From Burkholderia sp. (GTDB lineage Bacteria; Pseudomonadota; Gammaproteobacteria; Burkholderiales; Burkholderiaceae), in NCBI RefSeq assembly GCF_018375725.1, contig NZ_JAHACR010000091.1:1-13527 (forward strand): a DNA stretch of 13,527 bases. Reading direction: 5' to 3'. Position 1 is the first letter of the stretch. Every line of letters starts with the position of its first letter. Positions 1 to 6,834 of this stretch are shown piece by piece. The position numbers and the translations under genes are program-made. The notes beneath the pieces were generated by a model that had not been told where the DNA came from, did no database searches, and saw only the letters and a list, made by a program, of their open reading frames with translations.

Positions 1-405
1 CGCGACGGCATCGACCCCCACTTCGCGCAGGCGGATCTGCGTGCCATCCTCGCGTCGCTGGAGGCGGAGCAGGACCGCGCGGTCGTCGACGGATGGGCCG
101 GCAAGGCCAGCCATGCGATACGCAGCCAGCTGTCGCCGCTGTCCATGGCGGTGTCGCTCGAAACGGTGGAGCGCGCGCGTGGCGCGACGATGGCCGATTG
201 CCTGCGGCGCGATCTCGACCTGACCCGCTCGACGTTCGCGCATGGCGACGTGATCGAAGGCGTGCGTGCGCTGATCATCGACAAGGATCAGCGGCCGGCA
301 TGGCGTTTCAAGTCGATCGGGGATGTCAGCCGCGCGGACGTGCTGGCGATGTTCGACAGTCCGTGGACGCCGGACACGCATCCGCTGCGGGGGTTGAAGG
401 ACTGA
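1..405 (+). CDS. enoyl-CoA hydratase/isomerase-family protein, 3-hydroxyisobutyryl-CoA hydrolase-like, 3' end only
   Basis: The reading frame is open from the first base to a TGA at 403-405 and gives the last 134 residues of a protein whose start lies off the window. The sequence contains SPLSMAVSLETVERAR, then DVIEGVRALIIDKDQRPAW and an end rich in SPWTPDTHPL. These match, from memory, the C-terminal helical part of the 3-hydroxyisobutyryl-CoA hydrolase branch of the crotonase fold, where an EGVRA-IDKD-PxW segment is typical. Members hydrolyse 3-hydroxyisobutyryl-CoA in valine breakdown or hydrate/isomerise related acyl-CoAs in the cytoplasm. The catalytic residues would be in the missing N-terminal part, so the exact substrate cannot be told. 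The gene converges on the membrane-protein gene at 603-1031. Confidence 0.82.
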   Translation, partial: RDGIDPHFAQADLRAILASLEAEQDRAVVDGWAGKASHAIRSQLSPLSMAVSLETVERARGATMADCLRRDLDLTRSTFAHGDVIEGVRALIIDKDQRPAWRFKSIGDVSRADVLAMFDSPWTPDTHPLRGLKD

Positions 406-473
406 GGCGTCCGGCGTCGCGCGAGGGACGGTTTCAGCCGACGCGCCGTCGTCCCGCGCGAGGCCTTGAAGCG

Positions 474-511
474 ATTCGGCCGCCGTTAGCATGTGCAAAC
501 GGCGGCCGAAT
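474..511. terminator. 14-bp perfect inverted repeat between convergent genes
   Basis: ATTCGGCCGCCGTT at 474-487 pairs perfectly with AACGGCGGCCGAAT at 498-511 across a 10-nt loop. It lies between two convergent genes (ends at 405 and 603), as a shared terminator would. There is no T-run on either side, so it may work as a strong stem that blocks read-through or need Rho. Confidence 0.6.
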
Positions 512-602
512 GGTTTATGGCGCCGGATACGCGGCTGTTTTCAGGAAGCCTGCGTGTCTGGCGGCACGGCGACGGAGCCGGGCGGGTGCCCGGCATCGAG
601 CG

Positions 603-1031
603 TCACTCCTCGATCGCATCGTCGAACATGAACGCCCGCATGAACACGAGCGCGCCGAAGCCCCACACGGCATTCGCCGCGAACCCGGACGCCAGGACCG
701 GCATCATGTTCCCCGCGGGCCAGATGCCGCGCAGCGGATCGATCGCGAACACGCGCGCGACGGTCAGCACGATGCCGCCGAAGATCAGCGCGCCGACCCA
801 CGGCGCCCCGCGCTCCGGCGATACGCGCAGCAGCCACGCCATCGGAATCGCGCAGCACGCGCTGATCAGCGCATTCGCGACAAACTCAGGAATACCGAGC
901 GGTGCGAACGGTGATGTCGAGAATCCTGCTGCGGCGATCAGGTCAGCGGTGTGGAGCAGCGCGAGTGTCGCTTCGCGAAAGAAAAGGGCGGCCAGAAAGC
1001 CGGACAGGAAGGGCAGGAGGATTTTCTGCAT
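603..1031 (-). CDS. small hypothetical integral membrane protein
   Basis: The 142-aa product is mostly hydrophobic. Four segments look membrane-spanning: about residues 4-19, 50-69, 78-97 and 109-133. Short polar links and an acidic tail (DDAIEE) join them. I do not recognise a family, and no catalytic motif is visible. The ATG at 1029-1031 has no clear Shine-Dalgarno sequence, so the start is uncertain, although it gives a sensible hydrophobic N terminus. The gene is read away from the ssu operon and converges on the hydrolase gene. Host-like codon use suggests a resident chromosomal gene. Any transport or stress role would be a guess. Confidence 0.7.
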   Translation of the reverse strand: MQKILLPFLSGFLAALFFREATLALLHTADLIAAAGFSTSPFAPLGIPEFVANALISACCAIPMAWLLRVSPERGAPWVGALIFGGIVLTVARVFAIDPLRGIWPAGNMMPVLASGFAANAVWGFGALVFMRAFMFDDAIEE

Positions 1032-1177
1032 CGATGAGTGCGCCGCATGCGCGCTCGGCCGTGGCCAATCGCGCGAAATTATTCGGATGGATGCGCCATT
1101 ATAGGGGCGCTTGTCGCGATATTCGCTCCAGCAGCCTGCTAATCAGGAAAGCGGAAAACCTAAGCTCAAAAAAATCG

Positions 1178-1206
1178 TTCCAAAGCCCAACCCCGATCCC
1201 TAGACT
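1178..1206 (+). promoter_or_regulatory. candidate promoter in the 341-bp gap upstream of ssuD
   Basis: The stretch 1032-1372 has no convincing gene. It is locally AT-richer around 1140-1210. A possible sigma-70 promoter is TTCCAA (1178-1183), 17 bp, TAGACT (1201-1206). Sulfur-starvation genes of this type are usually activated by LysR-family proteins (CysB, Cbl, SsuR), which bind AT-rich sites near the -35 box. The run at about 1165-1175 (CTCAAAAAAAT) could be such a site, but no clear operator can be named. This is a weak call. Confidence 0.3.
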
Positions 1207-1372
1207 GATTTCCCGGAAACAGCCGCGCAATCGCGTACTCGCCCGCCGCGCGGACTGATCGGCGAGCCACCCCGATTCGAACGCACACCATGCATGCGAC
1301 GCCCGCCGGCGGCGCGAGCAGGGCGGCCTTTTACCTCAAATATCTGAACGAACAGTCAGGCAGGAGCAGCAG

Positions 1373-2530
1373 ATGAACGTGTTCTGGTTTATTCCCACGC
1401 ATGGCGACAGCCGCTATCTCGGCACGGCAGAAGGCGCGCGCGCCGCGGACTACGACTATTTCAAGCAGATCGCGGTTGCCGCCGACACGCTCGGCTACGA
1501 GGGCGTGCTGCTGCCGACCGGCCGTTCCTGCGAGGACGCGTGGGTCGTCGCCTCGAGCCTGATCCCTGCGACGCAGCGCCTGAAATTTCTCGTCGCCGTG
1601 CGGCCGGGGATCGCGTCGCCCGGGCTCGCGGCGCGCATGGCCGCGACGTTCGACCGTCTGTCGGGCGGCCGTCTGCTGATCAACGTCGTGACGGGCGGCG
1701 ATGCAGCGGAGCTCGAAGGCGACGGCCTGTTCGCCGACCACGATACGCGCTATCAGATCACGGACGATTTTCTGCACATCTGGCGCGGCCTCCTGAGCGC
1801 GTCGCATGACAACGGCGGGTTCGACTACATCGGCAAGCACCTGCAGTCGAAGGGCGGCAAGGCGCTGTATCCGCCGGTGCAGCGCCCGCATCCGCCGCTG
1901 TGGTTCGGCGGCTCGTCGCCGGCTGCGCACGCGATCGCGGCGGATCATATCGACACCTACCTGACATGGGGCGAGCCGCCCGAGGCGGTCGCCAAAAAGA
2001 TCGCCGACGTGCGTGCGCGGGCAGCGGCGAACGGCCGCGAGATCAAGTTCGGTATCCGCCTGCACGTGATCGTGCGGGAGACCGAAGAAGAAGCTTGGGC
2101 GGATGCCGAGCGCCTGATCAGCCGTCTCGACGACGAAACGATCGCGCGAGCGCAGCAGGCGTTCGCGAACATGGATTCGGAAGGGCAGCGCCGCATGGCG
2201 GCGCTGCACGGCGGCAAGCGAGGCAGCCGCCAGGACCTGGAGGTGTACCCGAATCTGTGGGCCGGAGTCGGTCTCGTGCGTGGTGGCGCGGGCACCGCGC
2301 TCGTCGGCAATCCGGAGCAGGTCGCGGCGCGCATGCGCGAATATGCGGCGCTCGGGATCGAGACGTTCATCCTGTCGGGCTACCCGCATCTCGAGGAATC
2401 CTATCGCTTCGCCGAACTGGTGTTCCCGCTGATCAAGGATCGGGCGGCCGTGAAGACGGCCGGCCCGCTGTCCGGCCCGTTCGGCGAGATCGTCGGCAAC
2501 AACTATTTGCCGAAGGCGAGCCAGAGCTGA
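1373..2530 (+). CDS. ssuD: FMNH2-dependent alkanesulfonate monooxygenase
   Basis: The 385-aa product matches E. coli SsuD (381 aa) nearly end to end from memory. Landmarks include FWFIPTHGD, GRSCEDAWVVA, TQRLKFLVAVRPG, LTWGEPPE, FGIRLHVIVRE, LWAGVGLVRGGAGTALVG and LSGYPHLEE. These carry the residues linked to catalysis in the family: His10, Cys53, the His of RLHVIV, the Arg of VRGGAG and the Tyr of SGYPH. The enzyme is a TIM-barrel flavin monooxygenase that uses reduced FMN and O2 to release sulfite and an aldehyde from alkanesulfonates. It supplies sulfur in the cytoplasm when sulfate is scarce. AGGAG at 1362-1366, 6 nt before the ATG, supports the start. It is first in the ssuDCB operon. 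The FMN reductase partner SsuE is not in the window. Confidence 0.96.
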   Translation: MNVFWFIPTHGDSRYLGTAEGARAADYDYFKQIAVAADTLGYEGVLLPTGRSCEDAWVVASSLIPATQRLKFLVAVRPGIASPGLAARMAATFDRLSGGRLLINVVTGGDAAELEGDGLFADHDTRYQITDDFLHIWRGLLSASHDNGGFDYIGKHLQSKGGKALYPPVQRPHPPLWFGGSSPAAHAIAADHIDTYLTWGEPPEAVAKKIADVRARAAANGREIKFGIRLHVIVRETEEEAWADAERLISRLDDETIARAQQAFANMDSEGQRRMAALHGGKRGSRQDLEVYPNLWAGVGLVRGGAGTALVGNPEQVAARMREYAALGIETFILSGYPHLEESYRFAELVFPLIKDRAAVKTAGPLSGPFGEIVGNNYLPKASQS

Positions 2531-2547
2531 GCGATGGGAGGCATGCG

Positions 2548-3360
2548 ATGACAACGAAATCGTCCGCCGCGGGCAGCGGCATCGCCACCCGCACGTGGCG
2601 CCGCGCGGCACCGTGGCTCGTGCCGCTCGCATTGCTGGCTGTCTGGGAAGCCGGCGCGCGCGCCGGGTGGCTGTCGACCCGCGTGTTGCCCGAACCGGTC
2701 GCCGTGGTGCGTGCGGCATGGTCGCTGGTCGCGTCCGGGGAGATGTGGGCCAATGTGAAAGTCAGCACATGGCGGGCGTTGCTCGGGTTCGCGATCGGCG
2801 GCGGCATCGGCCTGGCGCTCGGGCTGGCGACCGGCCTGTCGAAAACCGCCGAGGTCGCGCTCGATTCGACGATCCAGATGATCCGCAACATTCCCGCGCT
2901 GGCCATGATTCCGCTCGTGATCCTGTGGTTCGGCATCGACGAGCAGGCCAAGCTGTTCCTCGTCGCGCTCGGCGTGTTCTTCCCTATCTATATCAATACG
3001 TATCACGGCATCCGCTCGGTCGACGCGAGCCTGATCGAGATGGCGAAAAGCTACGGCGTGCGCGGCTTCGCGCTGTATCGCGACGTCATCCTGCCGGGCG
3101 CGTTGCCGTCGATTCTCGTCGGCGTGCGCTTCGCGCTCGGATTGATGTGGGTGATGCTGATCGTCGCGGAAACGATCTCCGCGCAGTCGGGCATCGGCTA
3201 CATGACGATGAATGCGCGCGAATTCCTGCAAACCGACGTGGTCGTGGTCGGCATCCTGCTGTATGCGGTGCTGGGCAAGCTGGCCGACGTGCTGGCGAAA
3301 TGGATCGAACGTGCCACGCTGCGCTGGCACCCCGCCTATCAATCTGGAGGACAGGCATGA
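2548..3360 (+). CDS. ssuC: aliphatic sulfonate ABC transporter permease
   Basis: The 270-aa product is a binding-protein-dependent inner-membrane permease. It has a basic N terminus, a first membrane segment at about 23-38, further helices between 75 and 255, and the EAA cytoplasmic loop at about 164-192 (EMAKSYGVRGFALYRDVILPG). That loop docks on the SsuB ATPase. With RNIPALAMIPLVILWFGI, these features are typical of the SsuC/TauC group that imports sulfonates. The start at 2548 is preferred over upstream in-frame codons because it follows ssuD by 17 nt with GGGAG at 2536-2540 and gives the usual family length. The ATG at 2534 is in another frame. It overlaps ssuB by ATGA, so the two are translationally coupled. 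Confidence 0.93.
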   Translation: MTTKSSAAGSGIATRTWRRAAPWLVPLALLAVWEAGARAGWLSTRVLPEPVAVVRAAWSLVASGEMWANVKVSTWRALLGFAIGGGIGLALGLATGLSKTAEVALDSTIQMIRNIPALAMIPLVILWFGIDEQAKLFLVALGVFFPIYINTYHGIRSVDASLIEMAKSYGVRGFALYRDVILPGALPSILVGVRFALGLMWVMLIVAETISAQSGIGYMTMNAREFLQTDVVVVGILLYAVLGKLADVLAKWIERATLRWHPAYQSGGQA

Positions 3361-4310
3361 ATGCGACGACGCTGGCGGCCGTCTACGGGCCGCTCTCCGG
3401 TTCGGATCTCGAAGCGGAACTTGCGCAGACACGCATTGCGGACGGGGACGCCCGCGACGCGGCGATACTCGAGCACGCCGGCGGCGCGGCCGTTGTGCCG
3501 CTGTCGCGGCGCAGCAGCGCGGCCGAAAGCACGCACGACGACGCGGTGACGCTGCGCGGCGTGAGCAAGCGATACGGTGCGCGTACCGTGCTCGACGACG
3601 TGCATCTCGGTATCGCGCGCGGCAGCTTTGTCGCGATCGTCGGACGCAGCGGCTGCGGCAAGTCGACGCTGCTGCGGCTGGTCGCCGGCCTCGAGCAGCC
3701 GAGCGCGGGCGCATTCACGACGCACGGCGAGGGCGGCGCACTCGACACGCGGATCATGTACCAGGACGCGCGGCTGTTGCCCTGGAAGACCGTGCTGCAG
3801 AACGTGATGCTCGGCCTCGGCAGGGGCGCGCGCGAGGATGCGCGCGCGGTGCTCGACGAGGTCGGCCTGCTCGAACGTGCAGACGACTGGCCCGCGCAAC
3901 TGTCGGGCGGCCAGCGGCAGCGCGTCGCGCTGGCGCGCGCGCTCGTGCATCGTCCGCAATTGCTGCTGCTGGACGAGCCGCTCGGCGCGCTCGACGCCCT
4001 GACCCGCATCGAGATGCATGCGTTGATCGAGCGGCTGTGGCGTGAGCATCGCTTTACCGCGCTGCTCGTGACGCACGACGTGCAGGAGGCCGTCGCGCTT
4101 GCCGACCGGATCCTGCTGATCGAACAGGGACGCATTGCGCTCGATCAGCCGGTGCCGCTGGCGCGGCCACGCGCGCGAGCATCGGCGGAATTCGCGGCGC
4201 TCGAGGATCGCGTGCTGCAACGCGTGCTGTCGGGCGGTGCGCAGACAGGACAGGACGCGCGCGACGTGCCTGTCGAGCGTCAGGCCGGCCGGCTTCGCTG
4301 GGCCGTTTAA
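3357..4310 (+). CDS. ssuB: aliphatic sulfonate ABC transporter ATP-binding protein, with N-terminal extension
   Basis: The 317-aa product has all ABC ATPase motifs: Walker A GRSGCGKST at 96-104, Q-loop YQDARLLPW with Gln136, signature LSGGQRQR at 182-189, Walker B LLLLDEP at 202-208, and the H-loop VTHD with His240. It hydrolyses ATP on the cytoplasmic face to drive sulfonate import through SsuC. The first 62 residues or so are an extension of low-complexity, Ala-rich sequence not found in the roughly 255-aa E. coli protein. The tail after about residue 270 is also Arg/Ala-rich. The ATG at 3357 overlaps the ssuC stop by four bases. A shorter protein starting near residue 63 cannot be excluded, but the coupled start favours the long form. 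Confidence 0.92.
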   Translation: MNATTLAAVYGPLSGSDLEAELAQTRIADGDARDAAILEHAGGAAVVPLSRRSSAAESTHDDAVTLRGVSKRYGARTVLDDVHLGIARGSFVAIVGRSGCGKSTLLRLVAGLEQPSAGAFTTHGEGGALDTRIMYQDARLLPWKTVLQNVMLGLGRGAREDARAVLDEVGLLERADDWPAQLSGGQRQRVALARALVHRPQLLLLDEPLGALDALTRIEMHALIERLWREHRFTALLVTHDVQEAVALADRILLIEQGRIALDQPVPLARPRARASAEFAALEDRVLQRVLSGGAQTGQDARDVPVERQAGRLRWAV

Positions 4311-4362
4311 CGTGGGCGGCGCCCGCCGTCCGAATTCAGACCATTACGGAGCGATCAACCCG

Positions 4363-4578
4363 ATGAGCATTACTGCAATCAACGTGCGAAACCAGTTCAA
4401 GGGCCGAGTGAAAGAGATCATTCGCGGATCGGTGGTGTCCGAGGTCGATGTCGAAACACCGTTCGGCATCGTCACGTCGGTGATCACCACCCGCTCAGTC
4501 GACGAACTGGATCTGAAGGTGGGGGCGGAAGTGGTCGCGCTCGTGAAATCGACCGAGGTCTCGATCGCGCGGCTCTGA
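4363..4578 (+). CDS. Mop/TOBE-domain molybdate (oxyanion)-binding mini-protein
   Basis: The 71-aa product is a single Mop/TOBE domain with the conserved pattern NQFKGRVKEIIRGSVVSEVD, VETPFGIVTSVIT and ALVKSTEVSIA. Such stand-alone molbindins form small multimers that bind molybdate or a similar oxyanion in the cytoplasm. The gene lies 52 nt after ssuB with GGAG at 4348-4351, so it may be the last gene of the ssu operon. TOBE domains often occur fused to ABC ATPases of oxyanion importers. A link to sulfonate or sulfate handling is therefore possible, but it is inferred from position only. The family call is firm; the ligand is not. Confidence 0.88.
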   Translation: MSITAINVRNQFKGRVKEIIRGSVVSEVDVETPFGIVTSVITTRSVDELDLKVGAEVVALVKSTEVSIARL

Positions 4579-4682
4579 GCGCGCTCTTGCGTGCCGATGC
4601 GTTGCCGTGGCCGGGCGCGGTTTCGGGCCGCGGCCGGCATTTCGGCTGCGGGCTCGCCGCGATATTCTCCGGCCAGATGTAG

Positions 4683-4691
4683 TGCTAGGAT
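4683..4691 (+). promoter_or_regulatory. possible extended -10 promoter for the 65-aa gene
   Basis: TGCTAGGAT at 4683-4691 fits an extended -10 element (TGn then TAGGAT), 28 bases before the start codon at 4720. No good -35 box is present. The gap 4579-4719 is otherwise GC-rich with imperfect hairpins. Confidence 0.35.
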
Positions 4692-4719
4692 GGAGCGACA
4701 CCGGTGCCGGAGGTCGCGC

Positions 4720-4917
4720 ATGAGTCCCATCCTTTCTCCCGAAGCCATCGAGGCCCTGAAGTGGATCGACCAGTTCGGCGACAGCCGGCCGGTTCCGGCG
4801 GCGTTCGGCGATATCGTCTACGTGCTGCTGAACGAGGGGCTCATTTATCAGGCCGCCGCCGACCGCGTCGATCTGACCGACGACGGCAAGGCCATCTTGT
4901 CGGATGAATACGACTGA
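4720..4917 (+). CDS. small conserved-looking hypothetical protein (65 aa)
   Basis: The product begins MSPILSPEAIEALKWIDQFG and ends VDLTDDGKAILSDEYD. The middle (FGDIVYVLLNEGLIYQAA followed by DLTDDGKA) resembles a short winged-helix-like fold in which a helix pair is followed by a strand-turn-strand and 'T-x-x-G-x-x-x-L', as in many small MarR/HxlR-type relatives. No DNA-binding function is claimed. CCGGAGG at 4707-4713, 6 nt before the ATG, fixes the start. Codon use is host-like. It is probably transcribed alone, since a stem-loop follows at 4924-4947. Confidence 0.75.
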   Translation: MSPILSPEAIEALKWIDQFGDSRPVPAAFGDIVYVLLNEGLIYQAAADRVDLTDDGKAILSDEYD

Positions 4918-4923
4918 CCGCGC

Positions 4924-4947
4924 CGCGCCGACGAATTTTTCGGCGCG
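4924..4947. terminator. short stem-loop after the 65-aa gene
   Basis: CGCGCCGA at 4924-4931 pairs with TCGGCGCG at 4940-4947 across an 8-nt loop (CGAATTTT). It begins 7 bases past the stop codon at 4917. No T-run follows, so termination strength is unclear. Confidence 0.4.
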
Positions 4948-4974
4948 TCGCACAGCGCATCGACGGAGCGTGCG

Positions 4975-5229
4975 ATGGAACTGAAGGGCAGCGATCTGGG
5001 CGATTTCAGCGAGCCGTACCGCGGCTTCGAAATCGAGGTAAAGACCGAGCAGGTCTGGGACGGCGAGCGCGCGCACTATCGTGTGCTGCAAGGCGACACC
5101 GTGCTGATCGACTGGCGTCTCGTGAAGGTCGACGGCTTGCTGCTGACCGAGCGCCGCGTGGTCGAGCGGGTGCTCGACGAAGCCCGGCGTGCGGTCGATA
5201 CGGAACTGGCGGGCGGTGCCGGCGCGTAG
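4975..5229 (+). CDS. small hypothetical protein (84 aa)
   Basis: The product (MELKGSDLGDFSEPYRGFEI... to ...VDTELAGGAGA) is charged and soluble, with no membrane segment. Alternating beta-like stretches (FEIEVKTEQVW, HYRVLQGDTVLIDWRLVKV) are followed by a C-terminal helix (ERRVVERVLDEARRAVDTEL). The look is that of a small beta-sheet domain of unknown function. GGAG at 4965-4968, 6 nt before the ATG, supports the start. It is the last intact host gene before the broken dusA and shares the host codon pattern. Confidence 0.72.
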   Translation: MELKGSDLGDFSEPYRGFEIEVKTEQVWDGERAHYRVLQGDTVLIDWRLVKVDGLLLTERRVVERVLDEARRAVDTELAGGAGA

Positions 5230-5259
5230 CGCATCCGGCGGCCGCGGCGCCCTTTGCGG

Positions 5260-5265
5260 TAAAAT
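5260..5265 (+). promoter_or_regulatory. probable dusA promoter -10 box
   Basis: TAAAAT at 5260-5265 lies within TTTGCGGTAAAATGG, a context I have often seen upstream of Burkholderia genes. It is about 35 bp upstream of the interrupted dusA start at 5301. It would now drive transcription into the prophage end. Confidence 0.45.
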
Positions 5266-5300
5266 GGCGAGTTGTGTCTGCGCCGTATCTTGCCGAATTC

Positions 5301-5393
5301 ATGTCTGTTGCGACTTCACTGCCTCCTCGCCGCGTTTCTGTAGCGCCTATGCTCGACTGGATCGGTCAAATCGCTGGAAGCCTTTTCTGGTAA
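5301..5393 (+). pseudogene. dusA: 5' fragment of tRNA-dihydrouridine synthase A, cut by prophage insertion
   Basis: The ORF reads MSVATSLPPRRVSVAPMLDW and then IGQIAGSLFW before a TAA. The first 20 residues match the DusA N terminus, where SVAPMMDWTDRHCR is near-invariant and forms the start of the FMN-binding TIM barrel. After the DW codons at 5355-5360 the expected TDRHCR is replaced by unrelated residues and a stop, so only the leader of dusA remains here. DusA reduces U20/U20a in tRNA with FMN and NADPH. dusA-specific prophages and islands insert at this 5' position and usually bring a replacement 5' end to the far copy. A functional dusA is therefore expected at the distant junction, outside the window. 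Confidence 0.8.
5340..5361. other. prophage attachment junction (attL) in dusA
   Basis: Homology to dusA stops within or just after the codons for VAPMLDW (5340-5360). This is where integrases of the dusA-specific group are known to place their short direct-repeat core. The exact core limits need the other junction, which is not in the window. No integrase gene is seen next to this end. Confidence 0.65.
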
Positions 5394-5421
5394 GGGTGGC
5401 GGCGGTCTGCCTTCTCGGCTT

Positions 5422-5439
5422 GTAGCACTGATGTAGCAT
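5422..5439 (+). repeat. TGTAGCA direct repeats 11 bp apart near attL
   Basis: TGTAGCA occurs at 5422-5428 and 5433-5439, one helical turn apart. TGTAGC is also present at 5339-5344 at the junction itself. Repeats at this place could be integrase arm or excisionase sites. The gap 5394-5590 holds no gene. Confidence 0.35.
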
Positions 5440-5525
5440 TTTTGTGGGCGGAATGATTGCGTTGCACAACGGCTCGATAGGGAAAAACAATCGCCCGCCC
5501 GCAAACCTATTGCCTTTTTGATCCA

Positions 5526-5531
5526 TATAAT
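5526..5531 (+). promoter_or_regulatory. consensus -10 box for the two-gene cargo operon
   Basis: A perfect TATAAT lies at 5526-5531, about 60 bp before the start at 5591, in a locally AT-rich segment. A good -35 box at 16-18 bp was not found. The promoter lies inside the element, so the cargo can be expressed in the lysogen. Confidence 0.5.
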
Positions 5532-5590
5532 TTGACCAATCTAGCGGCGTCCTGCGCTGCGTCGCACCCGAACGACCAGAAAATATCAAT

Positions 5591-6409
5591 ATGACGTTAC
5601 AGGCGAAGGCCGACTCCCGAGAAGCTCTGCTGTTTAATGAGACCGTGGTCTTGCTGACCCGCCAGCAAGAAGGGGAGGATGTAACCAACGCTCTCAAAGA
5701 GTCACTTGCTCGCTTGACGGCTGTGTACAAGACGGGGAAATGTAATTTTTCGCTGATACAGGCAGCTATCGGTCTTGCGAGCGTAGGCCTTGGCCAGCAC
5801 GATGAGGCTTGCAGCAAGCTGAAGAACGCCGTCAAGATTGCTGCCGGCGACGAATGCATTGTCAACAATGCAATGTTGGGGATGCTCCATATGGGGGAAG
5901 TTCGTCAAGCACACAAGTTTGCGGTTGACGCGAGCTTGCGCTTTGCCGGACACCGCGGAGTGCTCAGCTTTGCGTCTACAGTGTTACTCACAACACTTGA
6001 TATGACCGCATACGCCCAGAATATCTCTGATGAGCTTAAGCTTGCACTCAATGAGGCTGACGTAGAGATGTTTGTCAAAAAGCAAGCGTCTGCTGAACTG
6101 ATTAGTGAATATTTCAAGGCCAGCGGCTATAGCCATGAAGACCTGATGCAGCGGCTCGAATCTGCCGTTTGCATCATCCGAGAAGCCGGGAATAACGTGC
6201 ACTCGATGAAATTTCGAGCGACCGGCGAGGACGATATGCAGCTTGAGCTGTTTGTCGATGCCGATAATTCTCGGTGTGCGGATCTCAATTTTGAGATTGC
6301 CGAGTGTCTGTTGGAGCGATTTGAAGGCCGCGCGGCTCAAGAGCTTATATCAATCGTGACTCGGGTTTTTAAGGCGCGAGTTGCAAATCCTAGGCTGGCT
6401 ATCGTATGA
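5591..6409 (+). CDS. helical-repeat (TPR-like) partner protein of the HEPN gene
   Basis: The 272-aa product is soluble with no signal peptide. Residues about 35-130 read as paired amphipathic helices of TPR type (SLIQAAIGLASVGLGQHDEA, then CIVNNAMLGMLHMGEVRQAH). Residues about 140-200 form a longer helical stretch. The C-terminal part, about 205-260, has a beta-like section (SMKFRATGEDDMQLELFVDA) and a final helix. I do not recognise a named family. The ATG at 5591 has no strong Shine-Dalgarno sequence. The stop overlaps the next start (ATGA at 6406-6409), so the two genes are coupled. By order it could be an antitoxin or a sensor for the HEPN protein; that role is inferred. Its base composition is visibly more AT-rich than the host flank. 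Confidence 0.8.
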   Translation: MTLQAKADSREALLFNETVVLLTRQQEGEDVTNALKESLARLTAVYKTGKCNFSLIQAAIGLASVGLGQHDEACSKLKNAVKIAAGDECIVNNAMLGMLHMGEVRQAHKFAVDASLRFAGHRGVLSFASTVLLTTLDMTAYAQNISDELKLALNEADVEMFVKKQASAELISEYFKASGYSHEDLMQRLESAVCIIREAGNNVHSMKFRATGEDDMQLELFVDADNSRCADLNFEIAECLLERFEGRAAQELISIVTRVFKARVANPRLAIV

Positions 6410-6834
6410 GCGTTACGTCGAGCGATTTTTTGACGTGCGCGGAATCAATTGCGACCGGCGCTACCGAAATAGATTCTCGGAGCGCGGTCAGTCGTGCATA
6501 TTACAGCGCCTATCATGCGGCCTCTGAGATCGCTGATCTTCATTTTCCAGACGCCGAGGCCCATTTGTCGAAAGGTGCTCATGAGCGCCTTTCCGATCGA
6601 TTCCTTGGTTCAGGTAATTTGAAGGCGAAGGGCGTGGGATATATGCTGATTGTCCTAAAGAAGTCACGCCATCGAGCCGACTATTCGCTTAATGAGACGA
6701 TTGATGGAGATGAAGCGGCTCAGGCTATTGCGAACGCTCGAAAGATTCACGCACAACTGATGAATTGCGTTCCGTCGGATGCAGGGGCAAGCTCTGCAGG
6801 TGATGGGGCCAAACCCGCGAAAAGTGGATCATGA
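6406..6834 (+). CDS. HEPN-domain protein (UPF0332-like), probable RNase-type toxin/effector
   Basis: The 142-aa product carries SRAYYSAYHAA at residues 29-39, in which Arg30 and His37 form the R-x6-H motif of catalytic HEPN proteins, and RADY at 90-93. Both match my memory of the PF05168/UPF0332 pattern (RAYYAxFHAA ... RxxADY). HEPN proteins are mostly metal-independent RNases in toxin-antitoxin, abortive-infection and CRISPR effectors. The tail after about 123 is Gly/Ser/Ala-rich and probably disordered. Its usual MNT nucleotidyltransferase partner is absent; instead it is coupled by a 4-bp overlap to the 272-aa helical protein. A terminator follows at once. Residues that decide activity are present, but toxicity is inferred. 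Confidence 0.85.
   Translation: MSVTSSDFLTCAESIATGATEIDSRSAVSRAYYSAYHAASEIADLHFPDAEAHLSKGAHERLSDRFLGSGNLKAKGVGYMLIVLKKSRHRADYSLNETIDGDEAAQAIANARKIHAQLMNCVPSDAGASSAGDGAKPAKSGS

Noticed and set aside
93..914. Long rightward ORF of 273 aa across the hydrolase end and the membrane-protein gene
   Set aside because: It runs out of frame through the hydrolase gene, crosses the terminator hairpin and is antisense to a membrane-protein gene. Its Arg/Pro/Gly-rich composition is typical of a high-GC shadow.
1331..2719. 462-aa leftward ORF opposite ssuD
   Set aside because: It is antisense to a clear ssuD gene and Arg/Ala-rich without any domain. High-GC genes often leave such open antisense frames.
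2503..3714. 403-aa leftward ORF opposite ssuC and ssuB
   Set aside because: It is antisense to the permease and ATPase genes, has no ribosome site or motif, and has biased composition.
5301..5400. tRNA gene as the attachment site
   Set aside because: No cloverleaf or CCA end was found. The sequence is the coding start of dusA, itself a known non-tRNA target.
5347..5868. 173-aa leftward ORF across attL into the cargo operon
   Set aside because: It spans the host-phage junction, the promoter and the antisense of the 272-aa gene, which no real gene is likely to do.
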